This document shows positions 15,821-24,590 of a stretch of DNA of 64,000 bases, piece after piece. A program made the translations under genes and the position numbers. Below the pieces are notes generated by a model. The model had not been told where the DNA came from. It searched no databases and saw nothing but the letters and a program-made list of their open reading frames with translations. The number at the start of each line of letters is the position of its first letter. The first letter of the stretch is position 1. Source of the stretch: Agrobacterium vitis (GTDB taxonomy: Bacteria; Pseudomonadota; Alphaproteobacteria; Rhizobiales; Rhizobiaceae); contig NZ_AP023276.1 in the NCBI RefSeq assembly GCF_013426735.1, forward strand, positions 32,408 to 96,407, written 5' to 3'.

Positions 15821-17791
15821 CCGAGAGCGATTACCCGGATCGCGTGAACCGTCGGTGCTGTTGCGGTTGTCAAGGCGACGGTCTTCGGCCGCGCGTGCCT
15901 CGCTCTGGGCGCGCGTGGTCACATTGGTCTGGCCCTCATAGGCGCGGCGCTGTTCCCGCAGTGCCTGAACCGACTCCCGGCGCAGACGCAGCGTTTCTGC
16001 CCGCAGCGCCGCTGCCTCCTGCGCGCTCACCGCACCGGTGCGCTGCTTGACGCGGCGGTTATGCGCCTGAAGGGCGGTGATCGCAGTGTCGCGGCGGCTG
16101 TCCGCCGCAGTCCTGCGCGCAACCAGAGGATCCTGCGCCGCCGCGGGGGCTCCGGACGCGCCGGTTTGTGCGCCCGAGGCTGTTGCGACAGGTACGGGGC
16201 GGGTCTGTGATGGTCCGGCGGAGCCGTCCCTTCCCCCTGACGAACCTGCCGTCCCGCCGCTTCCCGCCGCGCCGTTCTGTGCCGCCAGCGCCGGCTGCTC
16301 TCCTGTCCGCTGGCGCTTGTCCGGCGTGTCCTGCGTATCTCCGACGCGCTTGCGCTTGCCGGTCCCACGGTCCTCCCGCTCCACCGGCACAGTCGCGCGC
16401 GACGAACTGGCGAGCGGTTCAGACTGGTCACGCGCGCCTCCCGTTTCAATGTCATCCTCCGGTCCGGAAGATACGTCATGTTCACCCTGGCGCACCCGTT
16501 TGGCGGGAGGCATGTCCTCCTCGCCGGGGCGCGGACGCTTCCGGCTGCCGGAGGGGCCCCCGGCACCCTGCGCGGCACCCTGCCCGGCTGCGGCCATATC
16601 CGAAGCGGATGCCCGCGGCGGGGTTGGCGCCGGCGCACGGCGGGACGGCGGCGTAACTCGGTAGAGACTGTCGTCGTCATCCTCAACGCCGGCAGCTTCG
16701 TCGCCGCCCTCGGCGTCGTCATCAAAGGAGAAGGGACGCCGGCTTTGCGTCTGCAGGGGATCGTCCGCATCGTCCTGTCGTCCAGAGGCTGAGCTTAAAC
16801 GCCTATTCCCCGACGTATCGTCATCCCCGGCATCGTCATCATCGTTGCTATCGCGCCCGAAATTCGAATCGAAATCCTCCGGCGTGTGCCGGGGCGAAGA
16901 CGGATCGTTCGACCGGAAATCTCCATCTCCGCCGTCACCGTTATCGCTATCGTTATCTTCATCGTCCGAAGGCGCGGGACTGTCCAGCATCAAGCCAGGC
17001 GGCGTGCAACCGCGCGCCAGATCCGCGGCGGTCCGCTCGTCACCAAAGGCGTCGGGATGGTTTTCATCGTGGACGTCGTCCGGCGCCACGCCTTCGGCAT
17101 CGTAGTCGAGGCCCATTCTGAGAATGTCGAGGTCCAGATCTTCCCCTTCACCCAGATCAGGAAGGAATGTCAGCGCGATATGTCGCCTTGCGGAAACCCG
17201 GACAGCAGTCTGACGCATGGCGTCATAACTGAAATGCGGATGATCCCGTTCGATCCTGAGCAAAGCCGCGTCCGCATGGCCGATCGGACGGCGGTTGACG
17301 ACAACATGCAGATGCGGGTGACGCTCGTCTGGGCCCTCCCGATGGAAGGCAGCCACGTAGTCGTAGCTATAAACCGTGCCGTCAGCCTCCGGATAGCCCT
17401 CTTCGAAAACTTCCTCGGCCCATTCGAGACCGGCGGTCTCGGCTCTTTCCAGATAGTCCCCATTCCCGTCCTCCATATCCTCGACCGGCGGGAAACTCAT
17501 GACGAAATGCATCGTCAGATTATGGTTGAGCTCTGTGCCGGGCGGAACATTCTGATAGACGCGCTGCGTGAATTCGCCGATGATCCGGTTCGTTTCCTGG
17601 ATTTGATCGGGCGCATCCTGGGGAAGGGCATGTTCCGCCACACCGAAATAGCGCGCGGACTCAATCAGCCGGACAGGCGCGCGGTCCGGTCGGTTTTTGC
17701 GCGCCAGATATTTCAGCTGCTGCTTCAACTCAGCCGCGTTTCGCGTTCCTCCCGTTGTGACGCGCTTGATGACGGCGGCATGGGTGGGCAT
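15818..17791 (-). CDS. virD2: VirD2 relaxase / T-strand pilot
   Basis: This 657-residue border endonuclease would nick the border repeats with VirD1, stay on the T-strand 5' end and guide it to the nucleus. The N-terminal 220 residues match VirD2: the nucleophile Tyr28 in QLKYLARK (VirD2 Tyr29), the middle motif MHFVMSFPP and the metal-binding histidines in RHPHLHVVVNRR. The rest is a long acidic, Ser/Asp-rich linker and a basic tail. Two strong bipartite nuclear signals are visible: KRPRPGEEDMPPAKRVR (about 414) and KRKRVGDTQDTPDKRQR (about 476). It is about 200 residues longer than Ti VirD2; the extra length is the disordered region. It lies 12 bases after virD1. Confidence 0.93.
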   Translation of the reverse strand: MPTHAAVIKRVTTGGTRNAAELKQQLKYLARKNRPDRAPVRLIESARYFGVAEHALPQDAPDQIQETNRIIGEFTQRVYQNVPPGTELNHNLTMHFVMSFPPVEDMEDGNGDYLERAETAGLEWAEEVFEEGYPEADGTVYSYDYVAAFHREGPDERHPHLHVVVNRRPIGHADAALLRIERDHPHFSYDAMRQTAVRVSARRHIALTFLPDLGEGEDLDLDILRMGLDYDAEGVAPDDVHDENHPDAFGDERTAADLARGCTPPGLMLDSPAPSDDEDNDSDNGDGGDGDFRSNDPSSPRHTPEDFDSNFGRDSNDDDDAGDDDTSGNRRLSSASGRQDDADDPLQTQSRRPFSFDDDAEGGDEAAGVEDDDDSLYRVTPPSRRAPAPTPPRASASDMAAAGQGAAQGAGGPSGSRKRPRPGEEDMPPAKRVRQGEHDVSSGPEDDIETGGARDQSEPLASSSRATVPVEREDRGTGKRKRVGDTQDTPDKRQRTGEQPALAAQNGAAGSGGTAGSSGGRDGSAGPSQTRPVPVATASGAQTGASGAPAAAQDPLVARRTAADSRRDTAITALQAHNRRVKQRTGAVSAQEAAALRAETLRLRRESVQALREQRRAYEGQTNVTTRAQSEARAAEDRRLDNRNSTDGSRDPGNRSR

Positions 17792-17803
17792 CGCGCGCTC
17801 TTC

Positions 17804-18277
17804 CTACTCTGCCTGGCTCTTGCGGTCGGCGTCCTTGAGAATGGTCATGCCATCCTGCCGGCGCAGGGAGACACTCAGGATGGATTGCAGCAGCGTATCG
17901 AGCGCTGTGAATTCGCGGCCAAAGGCTGAACGGTCGGCCATAAACCGTTGCATGTCCACCGAACCGTCGCGGACCGCGATACGGCTCAGTTGCCGCAGGC
18001 TGGTGGAGATCTGGCCGATCTCCTCGCTGATCCGGCACATGGACGTCCGCGTCGCCGCATCGATTTCGAGAAAACCGGCGATCCGCCGCGCGGCAATGCG
18101 CAGCGCCCGGCTGTGGCTGATGCCGAGAGCCTCCGTTTGCGCCGTGAAACATTCGTATTCCGCCCGGCGCAGGCGAACGCTGACAATCCTGTAAGCGTCG
18201 GGATCGACATAAGCGGGCATTCGCTTCTTCAGGATGGGTGCATCGTCTCGTCCGCTGGTCATAGTCGATTCTGTCAT
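17804..18277 (-). CDS. virD1: VirD1 relaxosome accessory protein
   Basis: VirD1 is needed with VirD2 to nick double-stranded border DNA. This protein (157 residues from the ATG at 18277, AAAGG upstream; a GTG at 18289 is also possible) matches VirD1 closely in the core: VSVRLRRAEYECF, GISHSRALRIAARRIAGFLEID and the C-terminal LLQSILSVSLRRQDG. It starts the leftward vir block and is followed directly by virD2, the usual order. It is transcribed away from virC1, as in Ti and Ri plasmids. Confidence 0.92.
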   Translation of the reverse strand: MTESTMTSGRDDAPILKKRMPAYVDPDAYRIVSVRLRRAEYECFTAQTEALGISHSRALRIAARRIAGFLEIDAATRTSMCRISEEIGQISTSLRQLSRIAVRDGSVDMQRFMADRSAFGREFTALDTLLQSILSVSLRRQDGMTILKDADRKSQAE

Positions 18278-18289
18278 CGGACCGGTCAC

Positions 18290-18510
18290 CTTTCATAGGA
18301 TCATGCGCTTATTTCATCATATATTTCGACATTAAAACGCATACATTCAGCATATAATTTGATGCCTTACGTTTTTCAATGAAAATATATTTCGAAACAG
18401 TGACATTTGTAACGATATAGCTCTGGATCATCCTTTTATAAAACGATAAATGTACAATTACACATCCATACAGGCGTTTTATATTATCACTATTATATTG
18501 AGGGTCTCTG
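18290..18510. promoter_or_regulatory. Divergent virD1-virC1 promoter region
   Basis: This is an AT-rich island in otherwise GC-rich DNA. ATATATTTCGA occurs twice (near 18325 and 18386). Minus-strand TTCATTGAAAA (near 18380-18390) resembles a vir box (TNCAATTGAAAY) lacking one base; TACAATTACAC (near 18451) is another weak match. In Ti plasmids the same divergent region is controlled by VirG and Ros. The dyad found upstream of virD4 is absent here. Confidence 0.5.
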
Positions 18511-19206
18511 ATGAAGCTTCTGACGTGCTGCTCTTTCAAGGGAGGCGCCGGCAAGACAACGGCATTGATGGGCCTGTGCTCGGCGTTTGCGTCCACCGGC
18601 AAGACCGTCGCCCTGTTCGAGGCGGACGAGAACAGGCCACTCAGCCGCTGGATGGAAAACGCGATTGAGAGCGGCACATGGGACTCGCAGTGCAAGGTCT
18701 TCGTCGCCGACGAACTATCCCTGCTGGAGGAAGCCTATGAAGAGGCCGAACAGGACGGCTTCGACTACGCGCTTGCCGATACGCATGGCGGATCAAGCGA
18801 GCTTAACAATACCATCATCGCCAGCTCGGATTTCCTGCTGGTTCCTACCATGCTGACCCCGCTCGATATCGACGAGGCCCTGTCAACCTATCGCTACATC
18901 ATCGAGCTGCTGGTTGCCGAAAAGCTGGACGTTCAGACCGCCATCCTACAGCAGCGCGTTCCCGTCGGCCGGGCGACGACGTCGCACAAGGCCGCCTGCG
19001 AGTTGTTGAGCATTCTGCCGCAGTTCGGCGCCCCGATGTATGAGCGCGATGCTTTCGCGTCGATGAAGAAGCGTGGAATGCTGCATTTGACCCTGGCCGC
19101 CATGTCGGCAAATCCGTCCATGCGGCTGATGGCTCGCAATTACGAAACGGCGATGGACGAGGTCCGGGCGCTCGGGAACTTCGTCACGCATGCGCTGGAG
19201 GACTAA
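18511..19206 (+). CDS. virC1: VirC1 ParA-like overdrive-binding ATPase
   Basis: This 231-residue protein is the same length as Agrobacterium VirC1 and highly similar throughout. The deviant Walker A ([17 protein letters not shown]) is at residues 7-23, [19 protein letters not shown] forms the switch region, and [18 protein letters not shown] follows. VirC1 binds overdrive next to right borders and boosts relaxosome assembly at the cell pole. That fits with overdrive-like DNA beside both right borders in this window. It is followed by virC2 after 3 bases. Confidence 0.96.
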   Translation: MKLLTCCSFKGGAGKTTALMGLCSAFASTGKTVALFEADENRPLSRWMENAIESGTWDSQCKVFVADELSLLEEAYEEAEQDGFDYALADTHGGSSELNNTIIASSDFLLVPTMLTPLDIDEALSTYRYIIELLVAEKLDVQTAILQQRVPVGRATTSHKAACELLSILPQFGAPMYERDAFASMKKRGMLHLTLAAMSANPSMRLMARNYETAMDEVRALGNFVTHALED

Positions 19207-19209
19207 CGG

Positions 19210-19845
19210 ATGGGAATCCGCAAGCCTAGCGTCTCGGTCACGGAAGCCAAGCGCCTTGCCAGAAGTCGGCTTGAAGAGCCGCTGTCCGAAACAGCTTTGA
19301 ACGCCCAGCCCGATGGCATGTCTGACGCTGTAACGGCTGCGGTTCCCAACGCGACCCCGTCCGCGTCACCAGAAATACCGGTCGAAATAGCGTCGCGTGA
19401 AGCCGTTACCCGGGTCGAGCCGCCCCGCATCGATCGCCGCAAACCGGAACCAGCCTTTGCCGAACCGCGCTGCGATGAACCGAAGATCCAGGTGTTTCTC
19501 TCCGCCCCCCTTCCGGCAGCCGGCATCAGCGACGCTTTCGACCGGCTCTGCAGGCAATATCCAGCCAACAAGGCGCTGCAAATGGTCCTGCGCCGTGCCC
19601 TCGATGTCTATGACACGCGGCTTGACAACGGATCGCACCTGACGGCGCCAAATGAATATCCGATCGACAACCTCAGCGCCATAACGGTCGTCCAGACTTC
19701 CCGCATGATGCCAGTCCGGCTGGTCGAAATCGCCCGGAGTTACTTTGACCCCCTTGGTTTTGAAAGCACGCGCGCGTTCGGCCGCAAGCTGGCCTGCGCC
19801 GCCCTGGCGACCTTTTTCGAGGCCGAGACCCGGCGACCCCGCTGA
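19210..19845 (+). CDS. virC2: VirC2 relaxosome enhancer protein
   Basis: This 211-residue protein starts 3 bases after virC1. The N-terminus (MGIRKPSVSVTEAKRLA) matches VirC2. After a Pro/Ala-rich linker, the C-terminal 120 residues form the compact DNA-binding ribbon-helix-helix-like part (KIQVFLSAPLPAAGISDAFD, ALQMVLRRALDVYD). It acts with VirC1 and VirD1/VirD2 on T-DNA borders. Confidence 0.92.
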   Translation: MGIRKPSVSVTEAKRLARSRLEEPLSETALNAQPDGMSDAVTAAVPNATPSASPEIPVEIASREAVTRVEPPRIDRRKPEPAFAEPRCDEPKIQVFLSAPLPAAGISDAFDRLCRQYPANKALQMVLRRALDVYDTRLDNGSHLTAPNEYPIDNLSAITVVQTSRMMPVRLVEIARSYFDPLGFESTRAFGRKLACAALATFFEAETRRPR

Positions 19846-19916
19846 GATGCGGCGCGTGGTGGCCCGCCCGGTCATACGAGGGGTCATTGAAGACGACCCT
19901 TCGTATTCCTTTTGCA

Positions 19917-19949
19917 AATATCTCAAGCGGTGCAAGCATTTGAGATATC
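19917..19949. promoter_or_regulatory. Dyad operator upstream of the 504-residue effector gene
   Basis: AATATCTCAA, 13 bases, TTGAGATATC, ending 62 bases before the ATG. Half-sites and spacing equal those at 11526-11558. A lone half-site, AATATCTCGA, also occurs at 21576-21585 after this gene. Confidence 0.78.
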
Positions 19950-20011
19950 TGCAATGCCTTCAAGACGAGGATGCGGTCCACATCTTCGAGCCTTGGTATA
20001 AGGAGTAAAAC

Positions 20012-21526
20012 ATGCAGGCCGAAAACGATGCCATGAACGTGCTGACCGAGATCCGGCGGTTCCGCACACCGTCGCGCGTCCAGGCTTCCAATCGTCGGTC
20101 TCGTGCAGATGCTGGCGTACGTACCGGACAATCCGAGCAATGTGATCAGATTGCGCTTGAGATCGACGCCGAACTCAGCACCTTCATCCCTTCTCATGCT
20201 GCCTATGACTGGCAGCGGACCTGCGCGCTCGACCGGATCTTGAAGGACCGTCTCTTTCGCGCCGATCCAGCGAAGGACGGCGAACAGATCGCCGCGACAC
20301 TGACCGCCATAGACGCGCAAGCCCCGCGCTTTATACCCGCGCTGGAGGCGAAGGATCTGAAGGGGCTTTATCGCAGCCTGGCGAGCTACCGTGATCTGAA
20401 GACGGCCGATCCGATGGAGTTCCCGCCGCTGGAACTGCTCGGCTATCGCAAGAACGGCGGCGAGCTGGACCACCAGATTTCCCCGTCCGTTACCATGCAA
20501 GCTCCGAACCGGGCAAAGTTCCGGGCAAATCTGACGGAGATCGATCGTCAACTTGACGCGCTCGTGCCGAAAGGCGCCTATTTCAACCCGCTGCGCCAGC
20601 AATTGGTTGATGTGGTGGCCGGCAATCCCACGATCAGAGACTGGATGGAACGCGAAGACCAGATCGCCAAAATGCGTGAAAAGAGCGACAGTCCAGATTT
20701 TATTCCCAACAGTGCGCACTACACGGTGAAGCAGCCGGTGGCGCAGCTTAAAGCCGCCATGGATGACGTGCAGACACGCATCTGCGCGGTCGCTGGAGTA
20801 CCCAAACGTCTAACCCCTGGCGTGGCGATCGGGATCGGGACGAAAATTCAGGCTTATTATATGGCCATGACGCCCCACCATGCCGACGACAAGCCTCGGG
20901 TCGCGCCTCTGGTCGCCTGGCTGCGGAAAAGCCCGGCAACGGCCCGTCCGCCCGATCCCGTGCCGCAGCAGGTGCCGACGGGTATACGCCGCGCCGTCAG
21001 TCGCGAAACGCCATCCCCCACCCCTGTCCCGGACCATATTCAATCTGCGGCCAACGCCGTCCTGACCCGGCTGGACGCGGTCATCACCCCAAACCGGACC
21101 AATTTTTCGTACCGAACCCGTTTTCTTCAAAAAATGTCATACCACCGCAAGGCATTTCTTGGGCAAGATGTGGACGATGCTGCCGGATCACTGGGGACGT
21201 TCAAGCATCAGCATTACTGGCAGTTCAAGAAAGAAGACCAGATCCAGGCGCTGGCTGGAGCGTTGGACGGTTATCACAAAGCATGGTCGCAGCCGGACCG
21301 GCAGGAAATGTCCAACGCAGCGACACCAGACGGCGCCAACCGGCCCTCCTCATCGAAGCCTGACCGTGCGGCACAAAAGCGGGCCCGCTCGCAGGATGGT
21401 TCGTTGGACGAGGAGCGTCCTGGCAAGCAGGCGCGGCTTGAAGCGGACGCGCAGCCCACATCGCCGGAAAACAACAGCCGATACCACGAGCGCGCACGAG
21501 CGCGTCAGCACGGCAACGAACTCTGA
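20012..21526 (+). CDS. Putative NLS-bearing effector with repeated IP modules
   Basis: This 504-residue protein of unknown family has AAGGAG upstream of its ATG. Several segments share a pattern of roughly (E)ID-x2-L-x3-IP-x4-Y followed by helical residues: EIDAELSTFIPSHAAY, AIDAQAPRFIPALEA, EIDRQLDALVPKGAY, SDSPDFIPNSAHY, RLDAVITPNRTNF. This indicates five or so diverged repeats of about 80-90 residues. Near the C-terminus a bipartite nuclear signal (KRARSQDGSLDEERPGKQAR) precedes a basic tail (NNSRYHERARARQHGNEL) like VirB/D4 export signals. Its promoter carries the same dyad operator as virD4. I infer a translocated effector that acts in the recipient nucleus. Confidence 0.7.
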   Translation: MQAENDAMNVLTEIRRFRTPSRVQASNRRSRADAGVRTGQSEQCDQIALEIDAELSTFIPSHAAYDWQRTCALDRILKDRLFRADPAKDGEQIAATLTAIDAQAPRFIPALEAKDLKGLYRSLASYRDLKTADPMEFPPLELLGYRKNGGELDHQISPSVTMQAPNRAKFRANLTEIDRQLDALVPKGAYFNPLRQQLVDVVAGNPTIRDWMEREDQIAKMREKSDSPDFIPNSAHYTVKQPVAQLKAAMDDVQTRICAVAGVPKRLTPGVAIGIGTKIQAYYMAMTPHHADDKPRVAPLVAWLRKSPATARPPDPVPQQVPTGIRRAVSRETPSPTPVPDHIQSAANAVLTRLDAVITPNRTNFSYRTRFLQKMSYHRKAFLGQDVDDAAGSLGTFKHQHYWQFKKEDQIQALAGALDGYHKAWSQPDRQEMSNAATPDGANRPSSSKPDRAAQKRARSQDGSLDEERPGKQARLEADAQPTSPENNSRYHERARARQHGNEL

Positions 21527-21717
21527 TGCCTCAGACCAACGGCCGTTGAAAATGGCAGCTGGTATTGCTTTTTCGAATATCTCGAGCCTTTGACGCATCC
21601 GCGCCTTATCCTGGTTTTCCGCTTGATTATTATCGGTTGCCCGGCAGGAAGGTCCTGCTCGTTGCCTTTCTTCTCGAACTGGCGGTGGCGCTTACAGCGC
21701 CGGCCGTCGATAAGCCT

Positions 21718-22722
21718 TCAACTCTCGAATTGATTCAATCTTTCCATCAGAGTGGCGACGAAAGCCTCCCCCGTCTCTATCCCGTCCTCCGCCTCGCGCT
21801 GCATCCGCCGCTTCACCACGCGCGGATCGGCAAGGCGCCGATGGTGTTCGCGCATCGCGGCATTGACGGCGAGGCGGAAGAGGTTGGGGCTTAACGGCTT
21901 GATGGCAAAGCGATAGATCCTGCCGCTATTGATCAGCCGGATCACCGTGTCGCTCTGCGGCGCCGAGGTCATCGCCACGGTGGTGATGGCCGGATCGATG
22001 CGGGCGATTTCGCCGAGCAAGGCGCTGATGTCCGTGCCGTCAACGGCGGTGCTGGTGACGATGACGCCGATCTCCTGGCGGGCGATCACCTCGATCGCCT
22101 CCCTGATCGACGTCGCAGGATGAACCTGGAAGTCACGCGAAAACATTTCGACGATTTCCAGCCGGTCCGCATCGCAGCCTTCAATCGCCAGCAGTTGCGA
22201 GGCGATGCTGAACTGGGTGCCCTTGGTATCGCCGCGCCAGATCGGCTGCATATTGCGGTGGCTGCTGCGGTTGCTGAGGGCAATCTCTGCGGCTTCCGCG
22301 ATTGCAGCGCGCAGATCTGTCTGGTTCCAGGGCTTTCCGAGGAAGCGATGCACCTCGCCCTCATTGACAGCGCCGATAATGGCGACAAGATCGCTGTAGC
22401 CGGTCAGAAGCAACCGCACCGTTGCCGGCCAGCGCTGGCGGACCTGCGACAACAGCTCGATCCCGGTGACATCAGGCATGCGCTGGTCGCTGACCACCAC
22501 ATCGACCGGAATGGATTCGAGGATCGCCAATGCTTCCCGGGCACTGGGGGCCGTGTGGACCTCGTAATGGCCGCGAAACATGATCTTCAACAGCCGGACG
22601 ACGCGTTCCTCGTCATCGACGAACAGAACCACGGGCTTTGCGTCCCTTGCCGGGCTTTCGGAGATCCTGTCTTCCGTCTGCCTGGTTCCGAGCGGCGTGG
22701 TTTCATCGGGTTCATCATGCAT
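21718..22722 (-). CDS. Response regulator with two receiver domains
   Basis: This 334-residue protein has a first receiver domain (about residues 28-145) with the acidic pair VDDEE, phosphoacceptor in VVVSDQRMPD, and the conserved Lys in FLGKPW. The second receiver-like part (about 165-290) lacks the acidic pocket and phosphoacceptor (IVTSTAVDGT) but keeps IKPLS, so it is degenerate. No DNA-binding or output domain is seen. It lies 78 bases downstream of the sensor kinase gene on the same strand, so the two form a pair. Confidence 0.88.
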   Translation of the reverse strand: MHDEPDETTPLGTRQTEDRISESPARDAKPVVLFVDDEERVVRLLKIMFRGHYEVHTAPSAREALAILESIPVDVVVSDQRMPDVTGIELLSQVRQRWPATVRLLLTGYSDLVAIIGAVNEGEVHRFLGKPWNQTDLRAAIAEAAEIALSNRSSHRNMQPIWRGDTKGTQFSIASQLLAIEGCDADRLEIVEMFSRDFQVHPATSIREAIEVIARQEIGVIVTSTAVDGTDISALLGEIARIDPAITTVAMTSAPQSDTVIRLINSGRIYRFAIKPLSPNLFRLAVNAAMREHHRRLADPRVVKRRMQREAEDGIETGEAFVATLMERLNQFES

Positions 22723-22800
22723 CGACTTGAAACCTTTCGTCGTCGGTATCGGCGCCTGCTGGCGTTTTAAATTTTAGATCGGGTCGTGACAATTCCGAAG

Positions 22801-24582
22801 TCAGGCCACTTTCACTGCTTGATCGGCGTCGGCTGGAGTATCGGCGAATTTCTCGTCCTGCCGTGGAAGCGTCAGTGTTACGACGGTTCCCATGCCCGGT
22901 TGCGAGTTTACCGTGATCGTGCCGCCATGGTTTTCGACGATCCGGTAACAGATCGCCAGCCCCATCCCGGTCCCCTGACCAACCGGCTTGGTGGTGAAGA
23001 ATGGATCGAAAATCCGCGCCAGGGTTTCCGCGTCCATGCCGGGGCCGTTGTCGCAGATATCGATCTGCACCGTGTCGGAGGAGGTAATTCTGGTCCTGAC
23101 CGTCAGCCGACCACGCCGGTCGAGCATCGCCATCGCGTCTGACGCATTGACGATCAGGTTGACGAGCACCTGGCGCAGCTGCGATGCCGAGCCGATAATC
23201 GGTGGCACGGCATCGAATTCGCGCCGGATCTCGGCCGTTGTGCCGATCTGCGGCCGGGCCACAGCAAGAGCCCCTTCGATGGCCTCTTCCACCGAAAAAC
23301 TCTCGACATTCCCCTTATCCAGACGAGAGAAATTCTTCATCGTCTTGACCAGCGCCGTCATCTCGCTCAGGCCGTGCAGGCCATCCTCAAGCAGCAGTTC
23401 CATTTCCTCACGCTTGTCCTGGAGCGAGACCTCGTCATCCTCACTGTCAGCATCCTCGATAATGTCAGGGCTTTCCAGCAGACGTTCCTTGATCAGTTCG
23501 AACACCGCCGTCACATAAGCCAGCGGCGTGTTGATCTCGTGGGTGATGCCCGCCACCATCTGCCCGAGCGCCGAGAGTTTTGCCGATTGCATCAGCTGTT
23601 CCTCGGCATCATCGTTTGCCTGTTGCAGCACCCGATTTTCCTGGTTGAGTTTGGCGAACCGTTGCCACAAGACCGCGACGAAGGCAGCGGATGCCAGCAG
23701 CAGCAGCACCGCATTGACGATTGTCAGCTCCCAAAGACGCCGCTTTCCGGCCCCCTGTTCCGCCTCCAGTGCCAACAATTGCGTCTCGAGGTCGGTCACA
23801 GCGGCGTCGCTCGGGACTGCGGCGGTTTCCAGCATCAACGCATTGCCGCGCTGGCGTTCCCTGATCACCACTTCGGTCTGGGCGAGAAAGCGCTCGATCG
23901 GGCCGGAGAGCGTCGGCGAAAGCGATTGCGCGGCGGCCCGGGTCGAATCAATCCGCAGCTGCACCGCGTCGCGCAGCAATGGCGTCGGGGACATGGTGAA
24001 GCTGACCATCGCGGTAATCGTCTCCGTGACCAGATCGGAGATGCGCTTGTCCGACCCGTTGATGATGGCCAGAATGCCGGGCTGGCCGTAAGCATCGGCA
24101 ATCGCGCTCGGCATCACCGCCACCGAATTGCGCAGCATGGCGTAACTTGCCTTCACCTGCTCGGAAAGCCTGTCCTTGGTGGTGATGGTCTGCTGATATC
24201 CGGCAAGGGAAGGTTTGAGGGGGGCAAGCGTGTCATTGCTGTCAACGATCGTCGCAAGCTCCGTCACGCCGCGTTTCAGCTGCGCCGCCGTCCGCGTCAC
24301 CGCATCGTAATTTCGGGCAATGCCGAGTTGCAGTGACAAGAGTTCGGCATCCCAGCCCGCTTCGGTCGTCCGTAACGCATCGAACCGGCTGCGGAAATCG
24401 GCAAGCGGCCGATCAGGCTGCTGCATCAGCCAGACCAGACTGCAGAGCCCCGCCGACAAGGCCACGATCACACCGACACAGGCCATCCAGCCGCGTTTCG
24501 ATACGGCGAAATCCTTGATCGAAAAACTGTTCAACGCTGCAAAACTCCCTCTATACTCATTGTAGACGGTCGGGAAGCGCAA
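22801..24582 (-). CDS. Membrane sensor histidine kinase
   Basis: This is a kinase of up to 593 residues. It has an N-terminal membrane segment (MACVGVIVALSAGLCSLVWL), a helical periplasmic sensor of about 200 residues, a second membrane helix (AVLLLLASAAFVAVLW), a dimerisation/phosphoacceptor segment with His in GITHEINTPLAYV, and the ATPase domain (NASDAM, DNGPGMD, GTGMGLAICYRIVENHGG). The start is uncertain: the longest frame uses a TTG at 24582 and an ATG occurs at 24486 inside the first membrane segment. Partner of the downstream response regulator. Ligand unknown; it shows no VirA-type linker features I can identify. Confidence 0.88.
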   Translation of the reverse strand: MRFPTVYNEYRGSFAALNSFSIKDFAVSKRGWMACVGVIVALSAGLCSLVWLMQQPDRPLADFRSRFDALRTTEAGWDAELLSLQLGIARNYDAVTRTAAQLKRGVTELATIVDSNDTLAPLKPSLAGYQQTITTKDRLSEQVKASYAMLRNSVAVMPSAIADAYGQPGILAIINGSDKRISDLVTETITAMVSFTMSPTPLLRDAVQLRIDSTRAAAQSLSPTLSGPIERFLAQTEVVIRERQRGNALMLETAAVPSDAAVTDLETQLLALEAEQGAGKRRLWELTIVNAVLLLLASAAFVAVLWQRFAKLNQENRVLQQANDDAEEQLMQSAKLSALGQMVAGITHEINTPLAYVTAVFELIKERLLESPDIIEDADSEDDEVSLQDKREEMELLLEDGLHGLSEMTALVKTMKNFSRLDKGNVESFSVEEAIEGALAVARPQIGTTAEIRREFDAVPPIIGSASQLRQVLVNLIVNASDAMAMLDRRGRLTVRTRITSSDTVQIDICDNGPGMDAETLARIFDPFFTTKPVGQGTGMGLAICYRIVENHGGTITVNSQPGMGTVVTLTLPRQDEKFADTPADADQAVKVA

Positions 24583-24590
24583 TCCTGATC

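Noticed and set aside
16886..17929. 347-codon forward frame opposite virD2/virD1
   Set aside because: Shadow of the high-GC vir genes; the minus-strand proteins match VirD2 and VirD1.
21718..24582. VirA/VirG identity for the two-component pair
   Set aside because: The regulator has no DNA-binding domain and two receivers, and the kinase lacks recognisable VirA linker and receiver parts.
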